Assembly (NCBI GenBank): GCA_008086245.1
Contig: VSIX01000012.1
Coordinates: forward strand, 1-58,241
Source of the DNA: Candidatus Mcinerneyibacterium aminivorans
GTDB taxonomy: Bacteria > Macinerneyibacteriota > Macinerneyibacteria > Macinerneyibacteriales > Macinerneyibacteriaceae
Direction of reading: 5' to 3'
DNA length: 58,241 nucleotides
Part shown: positions 42,948 to 54,319 of the stretch, piece by piece
Layout: every line of letters starts with the position of its first letter
Position numbering within the stretch: the stretch's first letter is position 1
The notes under the pieces: generated by a model
The model's database searches: none
Seen by the model: the letters and a program-made list of their open reading frames with translations, nothing else
What the model was told of the DNA's origin: nothing
Translations under genes and position numbers: made by a program

Positions 42948-43890
42948 AAAAAAATATCACATTCTTTTTGTTTCCGAAGATTGTGAGGATATTAAAAGAT
43001 ATAAATTTTCCAGAAAAAAGTTTAGATTTTGGGCAACATTGGTTTCAATAGTGGTATCTCTTATAATATTTCTGTCATCATTATTAATATTTAATTATAT
43101 TTCAGTGCTTGAAAAATATAAACCTATTAAGCAGGAATATAATACCGTTTTGAAGCAGAATCTAGAATTGAAGAAAAAAAATGACATCCTGTATAATAAA
43201 TTGAGGGAGGCTAAATTCGACTTTGCTTACTGGAAGAAAAACACCACAGATAAAATAGAAAAAATAAAAAATGAAATATCGTATGTATCCAGATTGTACA
43301 ATCTGGATAAGCCCATGGGTGGAATTAAAAATGAAGAAATAGTTAATGAAGAGCTAATAAAAAAGATGCTGGATGAGGGCCGGCTCGATATTTTCAATGA
43401 TATAAGTCAAAATATAAAAAAAGAAATGAATTCTTATGACTGGATTTTAAGTAAGGAACAAAATTACATTCTGGATACTTATATATACAAGCAGGGTTTT
43501 AGATTTGCATATCCCGTTGATAATCCCTTAATAAGTTCCTATTTTGGGAAAAGATGGGATCCCTTGAATGGTTATTATGTAACCCATAGAGGTGTGGATT
43601 TTAGGGGTTCCATAGGTGAACCGATATTTGCAGCTGAGTCCGGATATGTTCAGTGGGCTGGAACTGTTAGTCAGTATGGAAATTTGATTATTTTGAAACA
43701 TTCCAGATATTTAACATCCAGATACGCACATTTAAATAGTTTCGCGGTAAAAACGGGACAGAGGATTAAAAAAGGTGATTTGATCGGTTTTATAGGAAGT
43801 TCAGGTAGAGTTACCGGGGAGCATTTGCATTTTGAAGTTAGAATAAATGGAGAAGTTATTAATCCATTAAGTATATTACAGAAGAGGTGA
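42937..43890 (+). CDS. M23 family metallopeptidase (second of two)
   Basis: 317 residues, paralogous in plan to the gene before it: membrane helix (about 28-52), coiled-coil region with Lys/Glu heptads, and the M23 domain SSYFGKRWDPLNGYYVTHRG. Zinc ligands THRGVDF, RYAHLNS and GEHLHFEV are intact. It overlaps the first M23 gene by 11 bp and ends 8 bp before secA. Tandem M23 genes suggest division of labour in wall remodelling during growth or division. Confidence 0.92.
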   Translation: MEDKKKYHILFVSEDCEDIKRYKFSRKKFRFWATLVSIVVSLIIFLSSLLIFNYISVLEKYKPIKQEYNTVLKQNLELKKKNDILYNKLREAKFDFAYWKKNTTDKIEKIKNEISYVSRLYNLDKPMGGIKNEEIVNEELIKKMLDEGRLDIFNDISQNIKKEMNSYDWILSKEQNYILDTYIYKQGFRFAYPVDNPLISSYFGKRWDPLNGYYVTHRGVDFRGSIGEPIFAAESGYVQWAGTVSQYGNLIILKHSRYLTSRYAHLNSFAVKTGQRIKKGDLIGFIGSSGRVTGEHLHFEVRINGEVINPLSILQKR

Positions 43891-43898
43891 AATAATTA

Positions 43899-46800
43899 AT
43901 GTTTGAATTTTTAAAAAAGATTTTTGGTAGTCATCAGGAAAGAATGATAAAAAAGATGCAGCCTACAGTGGATAAAATCAATGAGTGGTATGAATACTAT
44001 CTTGAAAATATCAGTACTGAAGAACAAATTAAAGAAAAAACAGAAGAGTTTAGGAATAGATTGGATGAAGGTGAAACTGAAGATGATCTGATGTGTGAAG
44101 CATTTGGGCTGGTTAAGCGTACCTGTAAGTATCTTGTAGATAATGACATTATAAGCCGTTACACCGGAAATGAAGAAAAATGGTATATGGTTCCATATGA
44201 TGTACAGCTATATGGAGCAATAGTTATTCATAATGGAAATATTGCTGAAATGGCAACAGGAGAAGGAAAAACACTTGTTGCAACAATGCCGGCATATTTG
44301 AATTCTTTACGCGGCAATGTTCATATTGTTACAGTAAATGACTATCTTGCAAGAAGAGACAGCCAGTGGATGAGTGTTTTATATAACACTCTTGGGGTAT
44401 CGGTTAATGCACTACAGGGAGAAATGGATACCTCCAAGCGTAAAGAGGTTTATAATCATGATATAGTTTATGGAACAAACAGCCAGTTTGGTTTTGATTA
44501 TTTACGTGATAATATGGTGGGTAGTGTAAGAGAACAGGTACAGAAATATAGAGATTTTGTTATTATTGATGAGGTCGATTCTATATTAATTGATGAAGCA
44601 AGAACCCCTTTAATAATTTCAGGACCGGTAGAAACTAAGGATAAGGGGTATTACAGAAATTATAATCCAAAAGTAAGAAAACTTGTCAGAACGCAAAGAG
44701 ATTATGTTTCTAATCTGGTAAAAGAAGGAAAGAAAAAGTTTGATGAAGGAAAAGAAGAAGAGGCTGGAAGATTATTTTTAATCGCCCATCGGGGTTTACC
44801 AAAACACAAACAATTAATGAAATTAAAGCAGGACCCCAAAATAAAAAAATTAATAAAAGATATTGAAAATAGATATATGAGAGAAAAACAGATGCATTTA
44901 ATCGATGAACAGCTTTATTATACTATAGAGGAAAAGAAAAATGTGGCTGACTTAACCGATAAAGGAAGAGAGCTTCTATCGCCAGAAAACCCGGAGCTTT
45001 TCAGGCTTGAAGATATAGGGGAAAAACTCGCTGATATTGATGAAAAGGATATTTCTGAAAAAGAAAAAGAGAAACAAAAAAGAAATGCACAAAAGGAGTA
45101 TGCTGAAAAAAGCGAGATACTTCATTCGATTTCTCAGCTTTTAAAAGCTTATTCCTTGTTTAGAAGAGATGTGGATTATGTGGTTAAGGATAATAAAGTT
45201 CAAATAGTTGATGAATATACAGGTAGACTGATGCCCGGTAGAAGATTTAGCGAAGGATTGCATGAAGCTCTTGAAGCTAAAGAGGAAGTTAAAATTGAGG
45301 GTGAAACCCAAACCTTTGCTACAATAACTCTTCAGAATTTCTTTAGACTCTATAATAAAATTTCAGGTATGACCGGAACAGCTGTAACGGAAGAAGGAGA
45401 ATTTAAAGAGATTTATGACATGGATGTTGCTGTTATACCGACAAATGAGCCCGTAAGAAGAATAGATTATGAAGATGTTATTTACAAAAGTAAAAAGGAA
45501 AAGTTTGATGCGGTGATTGAAGAGATCATCCGATCCTATAAACGGGGAATTCCGGTACTTGTTGGAACAATTTCGGTGGAGGATTCTGAACTTCTTGCGA
45601 GAATGTTAAAAAGAAGAGGGATAACAGCATCCGTGTTAAATGCTAAAAATCATGCAAAAGAAGCGGAAATTGTAGCCCAGGCGGGACAGAAAAAATCAGT
45701 TACAATAGCAACCAATATGGCCGGTAGAGGAACAGATATTAAACTGGGGGAAAGTGTTAGATACTGTGATGAATGCTATATAAAAAATGACAGGGAAGCT
45801 CCAGATGAAATTGATATAGAGGAATGTAAAGAAGATATGCCCTGTGGATTATATGTGATAGGAACCCAGCGTCATGAAAGTAGAAGGATCGATAGACAGC
45901 TGAGGGGAAGAAGCGGTCGTCAGGGAGACCCTGGGGCTTCAAGGTTTTTTGTATCCCTTGAAGATAAGCTGATGAGACTGTTTGGATCTGATAAGATTAT
46001 TGGTTTGCTCGAAAGGGTAAATATGGAAGAGGGGCAGGCTATTCAACATCCTTTGTTATCAAGGCAGATAGAAAAAGCACAGCAAAAAGTTGAACAGAGA
46101 AATTTCGAAATAAGAAAGCATACATTAGAGTATGATGATGTAATAAATAAACAGAGATCTGTTATATATGATAACAGAAATTTTATTCTTGAAACCGCCT
46201 ATATAAAAGAATTTTTTGATCATTTAGAAAACAATTTGGAATTTGAAAGTTTAAAAAAACTGAAAGAATATGTTAGAAATAACGACAGATTTGAAAAAAT
46301 TGTTATTAATTTGCTACAGAAATACAATTTAATAAAATATAATGATAATAATTCAATTAAATTGGTTTTTAAAGATGTTCTGAAGAAGGAAATAGAGAAA
46401 ATGATTAAGGAAGTAATTGAGATAGGTATAGATACTTATTGCGATGAAAGTATGAGAAAGTTCGATTGGGATTTCCAGGGGTTGAGTGAATATATATTTG
46501 AATATTTTACTTTAGATATAGATTTCGATCCAGAAAAAATTGATGGTAAAGAGGATCTTTTAGAAAATATCAATGAAGCAGTGCAAAAGTTATATGAAAA
46601 AAGAAGAGAGCTTATGGGAGAGGACCTTTTAATAGAGCTCGAAAGAGTAATAATGCTGCGAAATTATGACAATCACTGGAGAGAACATCTTTATGCGATG
46701 GATGATTTAAAAGAAGGTATAAATTTAAGAGCTTATGCTCAAAAGGATCCATTAATAGAATATAAGAGAGAATCTTTTGAGATGTTTAAGCAGCTGAATG

Positions 46801-47033
46801 AAGATATTGAAAAAAGCATCGTGAGAGACCTCTTTCACATGGTTGTTGAGAAAGAAAGTGAAGTTCCCGAGGATGAGACGGATAATTTAATATATATAAC
46901 ATCTGGAAATGATGATAAAGATGTCAAGCAGGAACCGGTTAAGAAAGATAAAGATGTGGGTAGAAATGATCCATGTCCCTGTGGAAGCGGAAGAAAATAT
47001 AAAAATTGCTGCTGGCCAAAATATGAAAATTAA
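43899..47033 (+). CDS. secA: Preprotein translocase ATPase SecA (long FCB-type)
   Basis: ATP-driven motor that pushes proteins through SecYEG. 1044 residues, longer than the usual 840-900. Walker A MATGEGKTLVATMPAYL (GEGKT at 121-125), DEVDSILIDEARTPLIISG, the second nucleotide-binding half with ATNMAGRGTDIKLG and RQLRGRSGRQGDPG, and a C-terminal SEC-C zinc site DPCPCGSGRKYKNCCW. The extra length is mainly at about residues 255-350 (EEAGRLFLIAHRGLPKHKQL), an insertion typical of Bacteroidota/Chlorobi SecAs, plus a further charged stretch near 370-400 and a small CDEC-containing insert near 625. Confidence 0.97.
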   Translation: MFEFLKKIFGSHQERMIKKMQPTVDKINEWYEYYLENISTEEQIKEKTEEFRNRLDEGETEDDLMCEAFGLVKRTCKYLVDNDIISRYTGNEEKWYMVPYDVQLYGAIVIHNGNIAEMATGEGKTLVATMPAYLNSLRGNVHIVTVNDYLARRDSQWMSVLYNTLGVSVNALQGEMDTSKRKEVYNHDIVYGTNSQFGFDYLRDNMVGSVREQVQKYRDFVIIDEVDSILIDEARTPLIISGPVETKDKGYYRNYNPKVRKLVRTQRDYVSNLVKEGKKKFDEGKEEEAGRLFLIAHRGLPKHKQLMKLKQDPKIKKLIKDIENRYMREKQMHLIDEQLYYTIEEKKNVADLTDKGRELLSPENPELFRLEDIGEKLADIDEKDISEKEKEKQKRNAQKEYAEKSEILHSISQLLKAYSLFRRDVDYVVKDNKVQIVDEYTGRLMPGRRFSEGLHEALEAKEEVKIEGETQTFATITLQNFFRLYNKISGMTGTAVTEEGEFKEIYDMDVAVIPTNEPVRRIDYEDVIYKSKKEKFDAVIEEIIRSYKRGIPVLVGTISVEDSELLARMLKRRGITASVLNAKNHAKEAEIVAQAGQKKSVTIATNMAGRGTDIKLGESVRYCDECYIKNDREAPDEIDIEECKEDMPCGLYVIGTQRHESRRIDRQLRGRSGRQGDPGASRFFVSLEDKLMRLFGSDKIIGLLERVNMEEGQAIQHPLLSRQIEKAQQKVEQRNFEIRKHTLEYDDVINKQRSVIYDNRNFILETAYIKEFFDHLENNLEFESLKKLKEYVRNNDRFEKIVINLLQKYNLIKYNDNNSIKLVFKDVLKKEIEKMIKEVIEIGIDTYCDESMRKFDWDFQGLSEYIFEYFTLDIDFDPEKIDGKEDLLENINEAVQKLYEKRRELMGEDLLIELERVIMLRNYDNHWREHLYAMDDLKEGINLRAYAQKDPLIEYKRESFEMFKQLNEDIEKSIVRDLFHMVVEKESEVPEDETDNLIYITSGNDDKDVKQEPVKKDKDVGRNDPCPCGSGRKYKNCCWPKYEN

Positions 47034-47036
47034 TAG

Positions 47037-47657
47037 ATGAAAAAAAAATTAATTAAAGGATTTACTGATAGAAATTTTAGCAGTATAGATAAGATAAAAA
47101 CCAAATTCCCTGAGTCTGCTTATCTGAAACAAATACACGGTAAAGAAATCATATATGCTGATAGGATAGGATATATCGGGGAAGCTGATGGTCTATATAC
47201 AGATAAGGTTAATTTATTACTTACTGTAAGGGTTGCCGATTGTAATGCTATCTATTTATGGGATGATAATATAAATTATATTATGATACTTCATTCCGGC
47301 TGGAAGGGAACAGTAAAAAAAATTTTACTTGAGGGTTTGAAGATATTTTCCAAAAAAGGAATAGATGAAAAAAACTTAAATGTGGAAATTTCTCCTTCAG
47401 CAAGAAAATGCTGTTATGAAGTTAGCAGAGATTTTTACACTAAATATAAAAAAAGATCACATTTGTTTTTTGAAAAAAGGAAGAATAAATTTTATCTTGA
47501 CCTTGCTGTATCCAACAGAAAAATAGCTGAAGAAAATGGAATATCCAGTATTAAAATTCATGATAAATGTACAATATGTAATGAAAATTATTTCAGTTAT
47601 AGAAGAGATAATACTTCTAAGAGGCATCTTGCTTATATCGGGATTAGAAAGGAGTAA
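47037..47657 (+). CDS. pgeF: Polyphenol oxidase/purine nucleoside phosphorylase family protein (YfiH/LACC1)
   Basis: 206 residues of the YfiH/PgeF family. Blocks: LKQIHGKEI, ADGLYTDKVNLLLTVRVADC (metal/active-site Cys), LHSGWKGTVKKIL (HxGW with the metal His), and the C-terminal CTICNENYFSYRRD. Members act on purine nucleosides or on misincorporated cell-wall intermediates; which applies here cannot be told. It starts 3 bp after secA, in an operon of wall hydrolases, which favours the peptidoglycan-editing role. Confidence 0.88.
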   Translation: MKKKLIKGFTDRNFSSIDKIKTKFPESAYLKQIHGKEIIYADRIGYIGEADGLYTDKVNLLLTVRVADCNAIYLWDDNINYIMILHSGWKGTVKKILLEGLKIFSKKGIDEKNLNVEISPSARKCCYEVSRDFYTKYKKRSHLFFEKRKNKFYLDLAVSNRKIAEENGISSIKIHDKCTICNENYFSYRRDNTSKRHLAYIGIRKE

Positions 47658-47659
47658 AA

Positions 47660-48184
47660 ATGAAAGATAGGGGTTATATTCAGGTTTATACGGGAGATGG
47701 AAAGGGAAAGACTACAGCGGCGCTTGGGCTTTCCTTAAGAGCAGTGGGGGCAGGTTATAGGGTATTTATAGGCCAGTTTGTTAAAGGCATGAAATATTCT
47801 GAAACCCGTGCCATTTCAAAATACCTGAGCGATAACATCAAAATTGAACAGTATGGAACCGGTTGTTTTATTACTGATGAGCCTTCAGAAGAAGATATCC
47901 GAAAGGCACAAAAAGGTTTAAGAAGGATTAAAGAAATTATTCTGGAAGATAATTTTGATGTAATCATTCTTGATGAAGCCACTATTGCAATATATTTTGA
48001 TTTATTTAAAACAGAGGATTTAATCGAGCTATTAAAATTAAAAAAGAAAAATCAGGAAATTATTGTGACGGGAAGAAAAGCTCCTGAAAAACTCAGGGAG
48101 TTTGCAGATCTTGTAACAGAAATGAACGAAGTAAAACATTATTACAGCAGGGGTGTTGAGGCACGCAGAGGGATTGAATCCTGA
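47660..48184 (+). CDS. cobA: Corrinoid (cob(I)alamin) adenosyltransferase, CobA type
   Basis: Transfers the adenosyl group of ATP to cob(I)alamin, making coenzyme B12. 174 residues: GYIQVYTGDGKGKTTAALGL (P-loop GDGKGKTT at 12-19), VFIGQFVKGMKYSE, and VIILDEATIAIYFDL, all typical of the CobA/BtuR family. It starts 2 bp after the previous stop with AAAGGAG upstream. It implies the cell has adenosylcobalamin-dependent enzymes, which fits amino-acid fermentation. Confidence 0.93.
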   Translation: MKDRGYIQVYTGDGKGKTTAALGLSLRAVGAGYRVFIGQFVKGMKYSETRAISKYLSDNIKIEQYGTGCFITDEPSEEDIRKAQKGLRRIKEIILEDNFDVIILDEATIAIYFDLFKTEDLIELLKLKKKNQEIIVTGRKAPEKLREFADLVTEMNEVKHYYSRGVEARRGIES

Positions 48185-48222
48185 AAAATATAACAGGAGA
48201 TACTCAGCAAGGACAAATTAGC

Positions 48223-48250
48223 TTGATTCTGGGTTATATTTTTATATACT
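48223..48250 (+). promoter_or_regulatory. Promoter of the solute-binding protein gene
   Basis: TTGATT (48223-48228), 16 nt, TATACT (48245-48250), with the start codon 17 bases later. Confidence 0.55.
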
Positions 48251-48266
48251 TAATAAGGTGTCTAAT

Positions 48267-48998
48267 ATGAGAAAAATATTGATATTTTTAAGCATACTGA
48301 TTTTTATATCATTAATCCATTCCCGATCAATAAGAGTTGTTACAGATAATTATCCGCCCTATAATTACAGGGAAGAAAAAGAAATTATTGGGTTAAGTAC
48401 AGAAGTTGTAAAAGAGGTTCTAAAAAGAGCCGGGTTGAAATATTCAAAAATTGAAATGAAGCCCTGGCCGAGGATTTATAAAATAGCACTATACAAGAAA
48501 AATGTTTTGATTTACTCCATTGCTAAAACTGAAAAGCGAATAAAAAAATTTAATTGGGTTGGAAAAATAGCTCCATTTAATGTATTTGTTTACAGTTTAA
48601 AAAACAGGAATATAACAATTGATGGACTTTCTGATTTATCTAAATATACAATAGGGGCAGTTAAAGATGACATAAGGGCGCAGTATTTAATAGAAAAGGG
48701 ATTAAAAGAAAATATTGAATATGCGGATAATGATTGGAAAAATATTCTTAAACTCACCTCCAAAAGAGTGGATGTTATGCTCAATGATAATATCAGTATG
48801 AATTATAGATTAAAGAAAAGGAATATTGATAGAAATAAAATAGAAAAAAGCTTTAAAATTGAAGATTTATCAAATGGATTATATATGGCTTTAAGTCGGG
48901 ATACTTCAGATGAAATTGTAGAAAAATGCAAAAAGGCCCTGGAAAAATTAAAAAACAGTGGAGGGTATAAAAAGATAATTGAAAAGTACATTTACTAA
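48267..48998 (+). CDS. Periplasmic solute-binding protein (SBP_bac_3 type)
   Basis: 243 residues. Signal peptide MRKILIFLSILIFISLIHS, then the bilobed binding-protein start IRVVTDNYPPYNYREEKEI and GLSTEVVKEVLKRAG, a middle hinge, and DDIRAQYLIEKGL / MLNDNISMNYRLKKR. It resembles amino-acid type receptors, but no permease or ATPase gene is adjacent. It lacks a lipobox. The ATG at 48267 has AAGGTG upstream; a GTG at 48258 overlaps that site. The ligand is unknown. Confidence 0.82.
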   Translation: MRKILIFLSILIFISLIHSRSIRVVTDNYPPYNYREEKEIIGLSTEVVKEVLKRAGLKYSKIEMKPWPRIYKIALYKKNVLIYSIAKTEKRIKKFNWVGKIAPFNVFVYSLKNRNITIDGLSDLSKYTIGAVKDDIRAQYLIEKGLKENIEYADNDWKNILKLTSKRVDVMLNDNISMNYRLKKRNIDRNKIEKSFKIEDLSNGLYMALSRDTSDEIVEKCKKALEKLKNSGGYKKIIEKYIY

Positions 48999-49045
48999 AA
49001 TAAGTATTTATGAAATAAATTTTCCAGATTTTGGACTAAATTTTC

Positions 49046-49073
49046 TTGACAATTCTATAATTTTAGATATTAT
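49046..49073 (+). promoter_or_regulatory. Promoter of the tRNA-Leu/tig unit
   Basis: TTGACA (49046-49051), 16 nt, TATTAT (49068-49073). The RNA should start about 4 nt before the mature tRNA end. Confidence 0.65.
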
Positions 49074-49083
49074 ACCGAAGGAA

Positions 49084-49167
49084 GCGAGAGTGGCGGAACT
49101 GGCAGACGCGCTAGATTTAGGATCTAGTGCCCCTAGCGGCGTGTGGGTTCGAATCCCTCCTCTCGTA
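49084..49167 (+). tRNA. tRNA-Leu (anticodon UAG)
   Basis: Class II tRNA. Acceptor GCGAGAG (49084-49090) pairs with CTCTCGT (49160-49166), G1 facing U72 as a wobble. The D-arm GGCGGAACTGGCAGACGC, anticodon stem CTAGA/TCTAG around TTTAGGA with anticodon TAG, a long variable arm (TGCCCCTAGCGGC) and GTTCGAATC in the T-arm follow. The T-stem appears to have one U-U mismatch (49144 with 49158). The 3' CCA is not encoded. It reads CUA and, by wobble, other CUN codons. Confidence 0.93.
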
Positions 49168-49210
49168 TCAATTTATCTTAAATTTTCAAAAAATTTTTAA
49201 GGAGGAATTT

Positions 49211-50530
49211 ATGAATATAAAGGTTGAAACCAAAAAACTCGATAGGTTAGGCTTTGAATTTGATATTAAACTTGCAAAGAAAGATTTTAAGAATAAATAC
49301 AATAACAGATTGAATTATTATAAAAATAATATCGATCTGAAAGGATTCCGAAAAGGAAAGGTCCCCCAAAAAATTGTTGAAAAAAGGTTTGGAGACCAGA
49401 TAAAAGAAGAAATTGCAAATGATTTACTTCCCCAAATTGTACAGGAAGCATTTAAACAAAAAGATTTTACTCCGGCCGGGGAACCAAAGGTTGAAGATTT
49501 CGATATTAATGAAACTCTGAAATTAAAGTTAGTTGCTTATTCTGAACCCCAAATAGAGGATTTGGATTTGGAAGGAATTGAAGCGGATTATGATGTCGAA
49601 GAGGTTGAAAAAGAAGAAGTAAAAGAGAAAATTGATCAGTTGCTGGAAAGAAAAGTGGAATATAAGGAAATTGATGATGAAGAAAAGGAAATTGAAGAAG
49701 GAGATTTTGTAAATATCGATTTTGAAGGTTATTTAAAGGAAACCGATGAAAAAATCGAAGGAGGATCTGCAGAAGGACAGTTAATTGAAGTGGGAAAAAA
49801 TTCATTTTTAGAGGATCTGGAGAAAGCTCTAATAGGAATGAAAAAAAACGATGAAGATACTGTGAATGTAAAATTTCCTGAGGATTACAATGCAGAAAAT
49901 CTGGCCGGCAAACAAACTTATTTTAAGGTAAAAATTAACAAAATCGTGGAAAAAGTTTATCCTGAATTAACAGATGAGCTCGTTCAGGAGATATCAGAAT
50001 ATGAAAATGTTGAAGAATTAAAAGAGAAAACCAAAGAAGAATTAAAAAACACAAAAGAAGAAAAAGCAAAAAATGAACTTCGGGAAGAAGTGTTTGACAG
50101 GGTGCTTGAAAAAAATAATGATTTTGAATTACCCGGAAATGTTTACGATGAAGAAATAGATAATTATATGGAAAATAATGAAGATGCCGATAAAAAAGAA
50201 GCTAAAAAGAAAGTTGAAAAATCTTTAAAAAGCTATTATCTTTTAAGAAATGTTGCCGGCAAATATGATATTAATGCTTCAGATGAGGTTGATAAATACA
50301 TTGAACAGTATGCACAGTATTTTGGGGGAGACAAAAAGAAAGCTACGGAAATGCTGAAGGAAAATGGAATGCTTGAGCAAATTGCTTATTCCACATGGGA
50401 AAAAAAGGTCATTGATAAAATGATAGATTTGATAAATAATAAAGATGAAAAAGAAAATAAAAAAGAAGAAGAAAAAAAAGAAACAAAAGAAACAAATACT
50501 GAGGATTCAAAGGAGGATTCTGATGAGTGA
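49211..50530 (+). CDS. tig: Trigger factor
   Basis: Ribosome-bound chaperone and prolyl isomerase that receives new chains at the exit tunnel. About 439 residues: N-terminal ribosome-binding domain with [16 protein letters not shown] (GFRxGKxP signature), FKBP-like domain ([16 protein letters not shown] ... [12 protein letters not shown]), and the helical C-terminal domain, ending in an EK-rich tail. The ATG at 49211 has AAGGAGG upstream; an earlier in-frame start lies inside the tRNA gene. It overlaps clpP by 8 bp, the common tig-clpP-clpX order. Confidence 0.96.
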   Translation: MNIKVETKKLDRLGFEFDIKLAKKDFKNKYNNRLNYYKNNIDLKGFRKGKVPQKIVEKRFGDQIKEEIANDLLPQIVQEAFKQKDFTPAGEPKVEDFDINETLKLKLVAYSEPQIEDLDLEGIEADYDVEEVEKEEVKEKIDQLLERKVEYKEIDDEEKEIEEGDFVNIDFEGYLKETDEKIEGGSAEGQLIEVGKNSFLEDLEKALIGMKKNDEDTVNVKFPEDYNAENLAGKQTYFKVKINKIVEKVYPELTDELVQEISEYENVEELKEKTKEELKNTKEEKAKNELREEVFDRVLEKNNDFELPGNVYDEEIDNYMENNEDADKKEAKKKVEKSLKSYYLLRNVAGKYDINASDEVDKYIEQYAQYFGGDKKKATEMLKENGMLEQIAYSTWEKKVIDKMIDLINNKDEKENKKEEEKKETKETNTEDSKEDSDE

Positions 50531-51134
50531 AAAAAATAAGAAAGAAACCAAAATGAATTTGACTCCAATTGTTATAGAGGAAACGAGCAAGGGGGAAAGA
50601 TCTTATGATATATATTCCAGATTGTTAAAAGACAGGATTATATTTATAGGATCAGTAATAAACACTCAGGTTGCCAATGCAGTTATAGCACAGCTGCTGT
50701 TTCTGGAATCCCAGGATCCTGAAAAGGAGATTAATCTTTATATAAACTCACCTGGAGGATCCGTTACGGCCGGTTTGGCTATTTATGATACGATGCAGAT
50801 AGTTCAGTCAAAAATAACCACAATATGTGTGGGACAGGCAGCAAGTATGGGAGCATTGCTTCTTGCTGCAGGAAATGAAAAGAAAAGATTTGCACTGCCC
50901 AATTCTAAAATTATGATTCATCAACCTCTTGGCGGAGTAGAGGGACAGGCTGCAGATATAAAAATACACGCAGAAGAGATTGTTAAAACAAGAGAACAGA
51001 TAAATAAAATACTGGCAAATCATACAGGACAGGATTTGGATAAAATCAGCAAAGATACGGATAGAGACTTTTTTATGGAACCTGAAGAGGCAAAAGATTA
51101 CGGTATAATTGATGAAATTATAACTGCACGATGA
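50523..51134 (+). CDS. clpP: ATP-dependent Clp protease proteolytic subunit
   Basis: Serine protease that forms the tetradecameric chamber used by ClpX. 203 residues; catalytic triad Ser108 in [16 protein letters not shown], His133 in MIHQPLGG and Asp182 near [25 protein letters not shown] is the oxyanion-hole region. AGGAGG lies 6 nt before the ATG at 50523; the open frame extends upstream only as a Lys-rich shadow of the tig tail. Confidence 0.97.
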   Translation: MSEKNKKETKMNLTPIVIEETSKGERSYDIYSRLLKDRIIFIGSVINTQVANAVIAQLLFLESQDPEKEINLYINSPGGSVTAGLAIYDTMQIVQSKITTICVGQAASMGALLLAAGNEKKRFALPNSKIMIHQPLGGVEGQAADIKIHAEEIVKTREQINKILANHTGQDLDKISKDTDRDFFMEPEEAKDYGIIDEIITAR

Positions 51135-51144
51135 GGTGTTATTA

Positions 51145-52416
51145 ATGGGAAAAGATGAAGAAATTAAATGTTCCTTTTGCGGAACAGATTATAAAGAAGT
51201 AAATCGATTATTTAGATCCAAAATAGAATCAAGTATTTATATTTGTGATTCCTGCATACAGGAATTTAACTATCTTATGTCGGAGCTTGATGAACTGAAT
51301 ACCGAAGAGCTGCTCAAGGAAAAAACAAAAGATGAAGTTAATTATTTAATGAAGCCTAAAGAAATCAAGGAAAAGTTGGATCAATATGTAGTTGGACAGG
51401 AAAAAGCAAAGAAAAATTTATCTGTGGCTGTTTATAATCATTATAAAAGAGTCAAACACAATGAATATCTTGAAGATGAAGACATAGAACTTGAAAAGAG
51501 CAACATTCTTTTAATAGGTCCTACCGGAAGCGGAAAAACGCTTCTGGCACGCACTCTTGCGAGGATACTTGATGTACCTTTTGCAATAGCTGATGCCACT
51601 ACTTTGACCGAAGCAGGTTATGTAGGGGAGGATGTGGAAAACATTCTGTTAAGATTGTTAAGGGAAGCTGATTTTGATGTTGATACAGCACAAAAGGGGA
51701 TAATTTATATTGATGAACTTGATAAAATTAGCAGAAGATCAGAAAATCCGTCTATTACACGGGATGTTTCGGGAGAAGGAGTCCAGCAGGCTTTATTAAA
51801 AATCATTGAAGGAACAGAGGCTAATGTCCCACCCCAGGGTGGAAGAAAACATCCACATCAAAAATACATTACTGTTGATACAACCAATATTCTGTTTATA
51901 TGCGGTGGAGCTTTTAACAGTCTGGAAAATATTATTGCAAAAAGAAAAGGCAGAAATGTTGTAGGATTTTTCAGCGACCAGAGCAAGAATAAAAAAATTG
52001 AGGACTTTGAGATTCTTTCGGAAGTTGAAGCTGATGATTTGATTAAATTCGGACTTATTCCTGAACTTGTTGGCAGGATACCGGTTTTAACTGTTTTAAA
52101 AGAATTAAGTCAAAAAGATCTCGTTGAAATACTTCTGGAACCAAAAAACTCGCTTGTGAAGCAGTATCAGAAGTTTTTTGATATTGAAGATGTGGAACTT
52201 GTGTTTGAAAAAGAAGCACTGGAAGCAATCGCAGAAGTAGCTATTAAGAGAAATCTGGGAGCAAGAGGATTAAGATCGATTATGGAAGAAACAATGGTTG
52301 ATCTTATGTATGAATTACCAGATTATGAGAATCTGGTTAAATGTACAATAACAGAAGATGTTGTAAAAAAAGATAAAGACCCCATATTGGAATTTGAAAA
52401 AGAAGATTCTGCTTGA
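51145..52416 (+). CDS. clpX: ATP-dependent Clp protease ATP-binding subunit ClpX
   Basis: AAA+ unfoldase feeding ClpP. About 424 residues: N-terminal zinc-binding domain ([13 protein letters not shown] ... YICDSCI), Walker [33 protein letters not shown] pore loop, Walker [14 protein letters not shown], and sensor 2 [13 protein letters not shown]. The ATG at 51145 has GAGGTG upstream. It follows clpP by 10 bp. Confidence 0.97.
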   Translation: MGKDEEIKCSFCGTDYKEVNRLFRSKIESSIYICDSCIQEFNYLMSELDELNTEELLKEKTKDEVNYLMKPKEIKEKLDQYVVGQEKAKKNLSVAVYNHYKRVKHNEYLEDEDIELEKSNILLIGPTGSGKTLLARTLARILDVPFAIADATTLTEAGYVGEDVENILLRLLREADFDVDTAQKGIIYIDELDKISRRSENPSITRDVSGEGVQQALLKIIEGTEANVPPQGGRKHPHQKYITVDTTNILFICGGAFNSLENIIAKRKGRNVVGFFSDQSKNKKIEDFEILSEVEADDLIKFGLIPELVGRIPVLTVLKELSQKDLVEILLEPKNSLVKQYQKFFDIEDVELVFEKEALEAIAEVAIKRNLGARGLRSIMEETMVDLMYELPDYENLVKCTITEDVVKKDKDPILEFEKEDSA

Positions 52417-52433
52417 TATAATATGGAGAGGCC

Positions 52434-53009
52434 TTGAGAATAAAGAAAATTGAACATGCCGGCAGCTATAACGGCTATGATGAGTTACCCGATACGGGTT
52501 TACCTGAGATAGTAATTGCCGGTAGATCAAATGTCGGGAAATCTTCCTTTATAAATGCAATAACCCGCAAAAAATCGCTTGTAGAAACAAGTAAAAAACC
52601 AGGGAAAACAAGACAAATTAATTATTTTAAAATTAACAACGATTTTGTACTTGTCGATTTGCCGGGGTATGGTTATGCAAAAAGGTCAAAAAAAGAGATT
52701 GAACGCTGGAAAAAAATAATAAATGAGTATTTTTACTATTCAGAAAATATCTGTGTTGTTATTTTACTTATTGATTCCAAAGTTGGAATTACAGATTTAG
52801 ATGATTCTCTGATGGGATATCTGGGATCCATGGGACACCCGGTTTATCTAATTGCAACAAAAGCCGATAAATTGAATCAGAGTCAGAAAGTTAAAAGAAA
52901 AAGAGAAATAGAAAAAATATTTAAAAAGGATGAATATCATTTCTTCTCGTCCTTAAAAAGAAAAGGTATAAAAAAAACTTTTAAATTATTTAATAATGTT
53001 TTAAATTAG
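52434..53009 (+). CDS. engB: Ribosome biogenesis GTPase EngB (YsxC/YihA)
   Basis: GTPase needed for 50S assembly. 191 residues: G1 AGRSNVGKSSFIN, G2 GKTRQINYF, G3 DLPGYGYAKRSKKE, G4 ATKADKLN and G5 FSSLKRKG. It starts with TTG at 52434, with GGAGAGG 2 nt upstream, the only start that preserves the full N-terminus (IKKIEHAGSY). It lies 17 bp after clpX, the order also seen in many bacteria. Confidence 0.94.
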   Translation: MRIKKIEHAGSYNGYDELPDTGLPEIVIAGRSNVGKSSFINAITRKKSLVETSKKPGKTRQINYFKINNDFVLVDLPGYGYAKRSKKEIERWKKIINEYFYYSENICVVILLIDSKVGITDLDDSLMGYLGSMGHPVYLIATKADKLNQSQKVKRKREIEKIFKKDEYHFFSSLKRKGIKKTFKLFNNVLN

Positions 53010-54311
<1,302 letters not shown>

Positions 54312-54319
54312 ATGTATAT

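Noticed and set aside
49127-49210. N-terminal extension of trigger factor through the tRNA gene
   Set aside because: The extra residues are encoded by tRNA-Leu; the ATG at 49211 has AAGGAGG and gives the family N-terminus.
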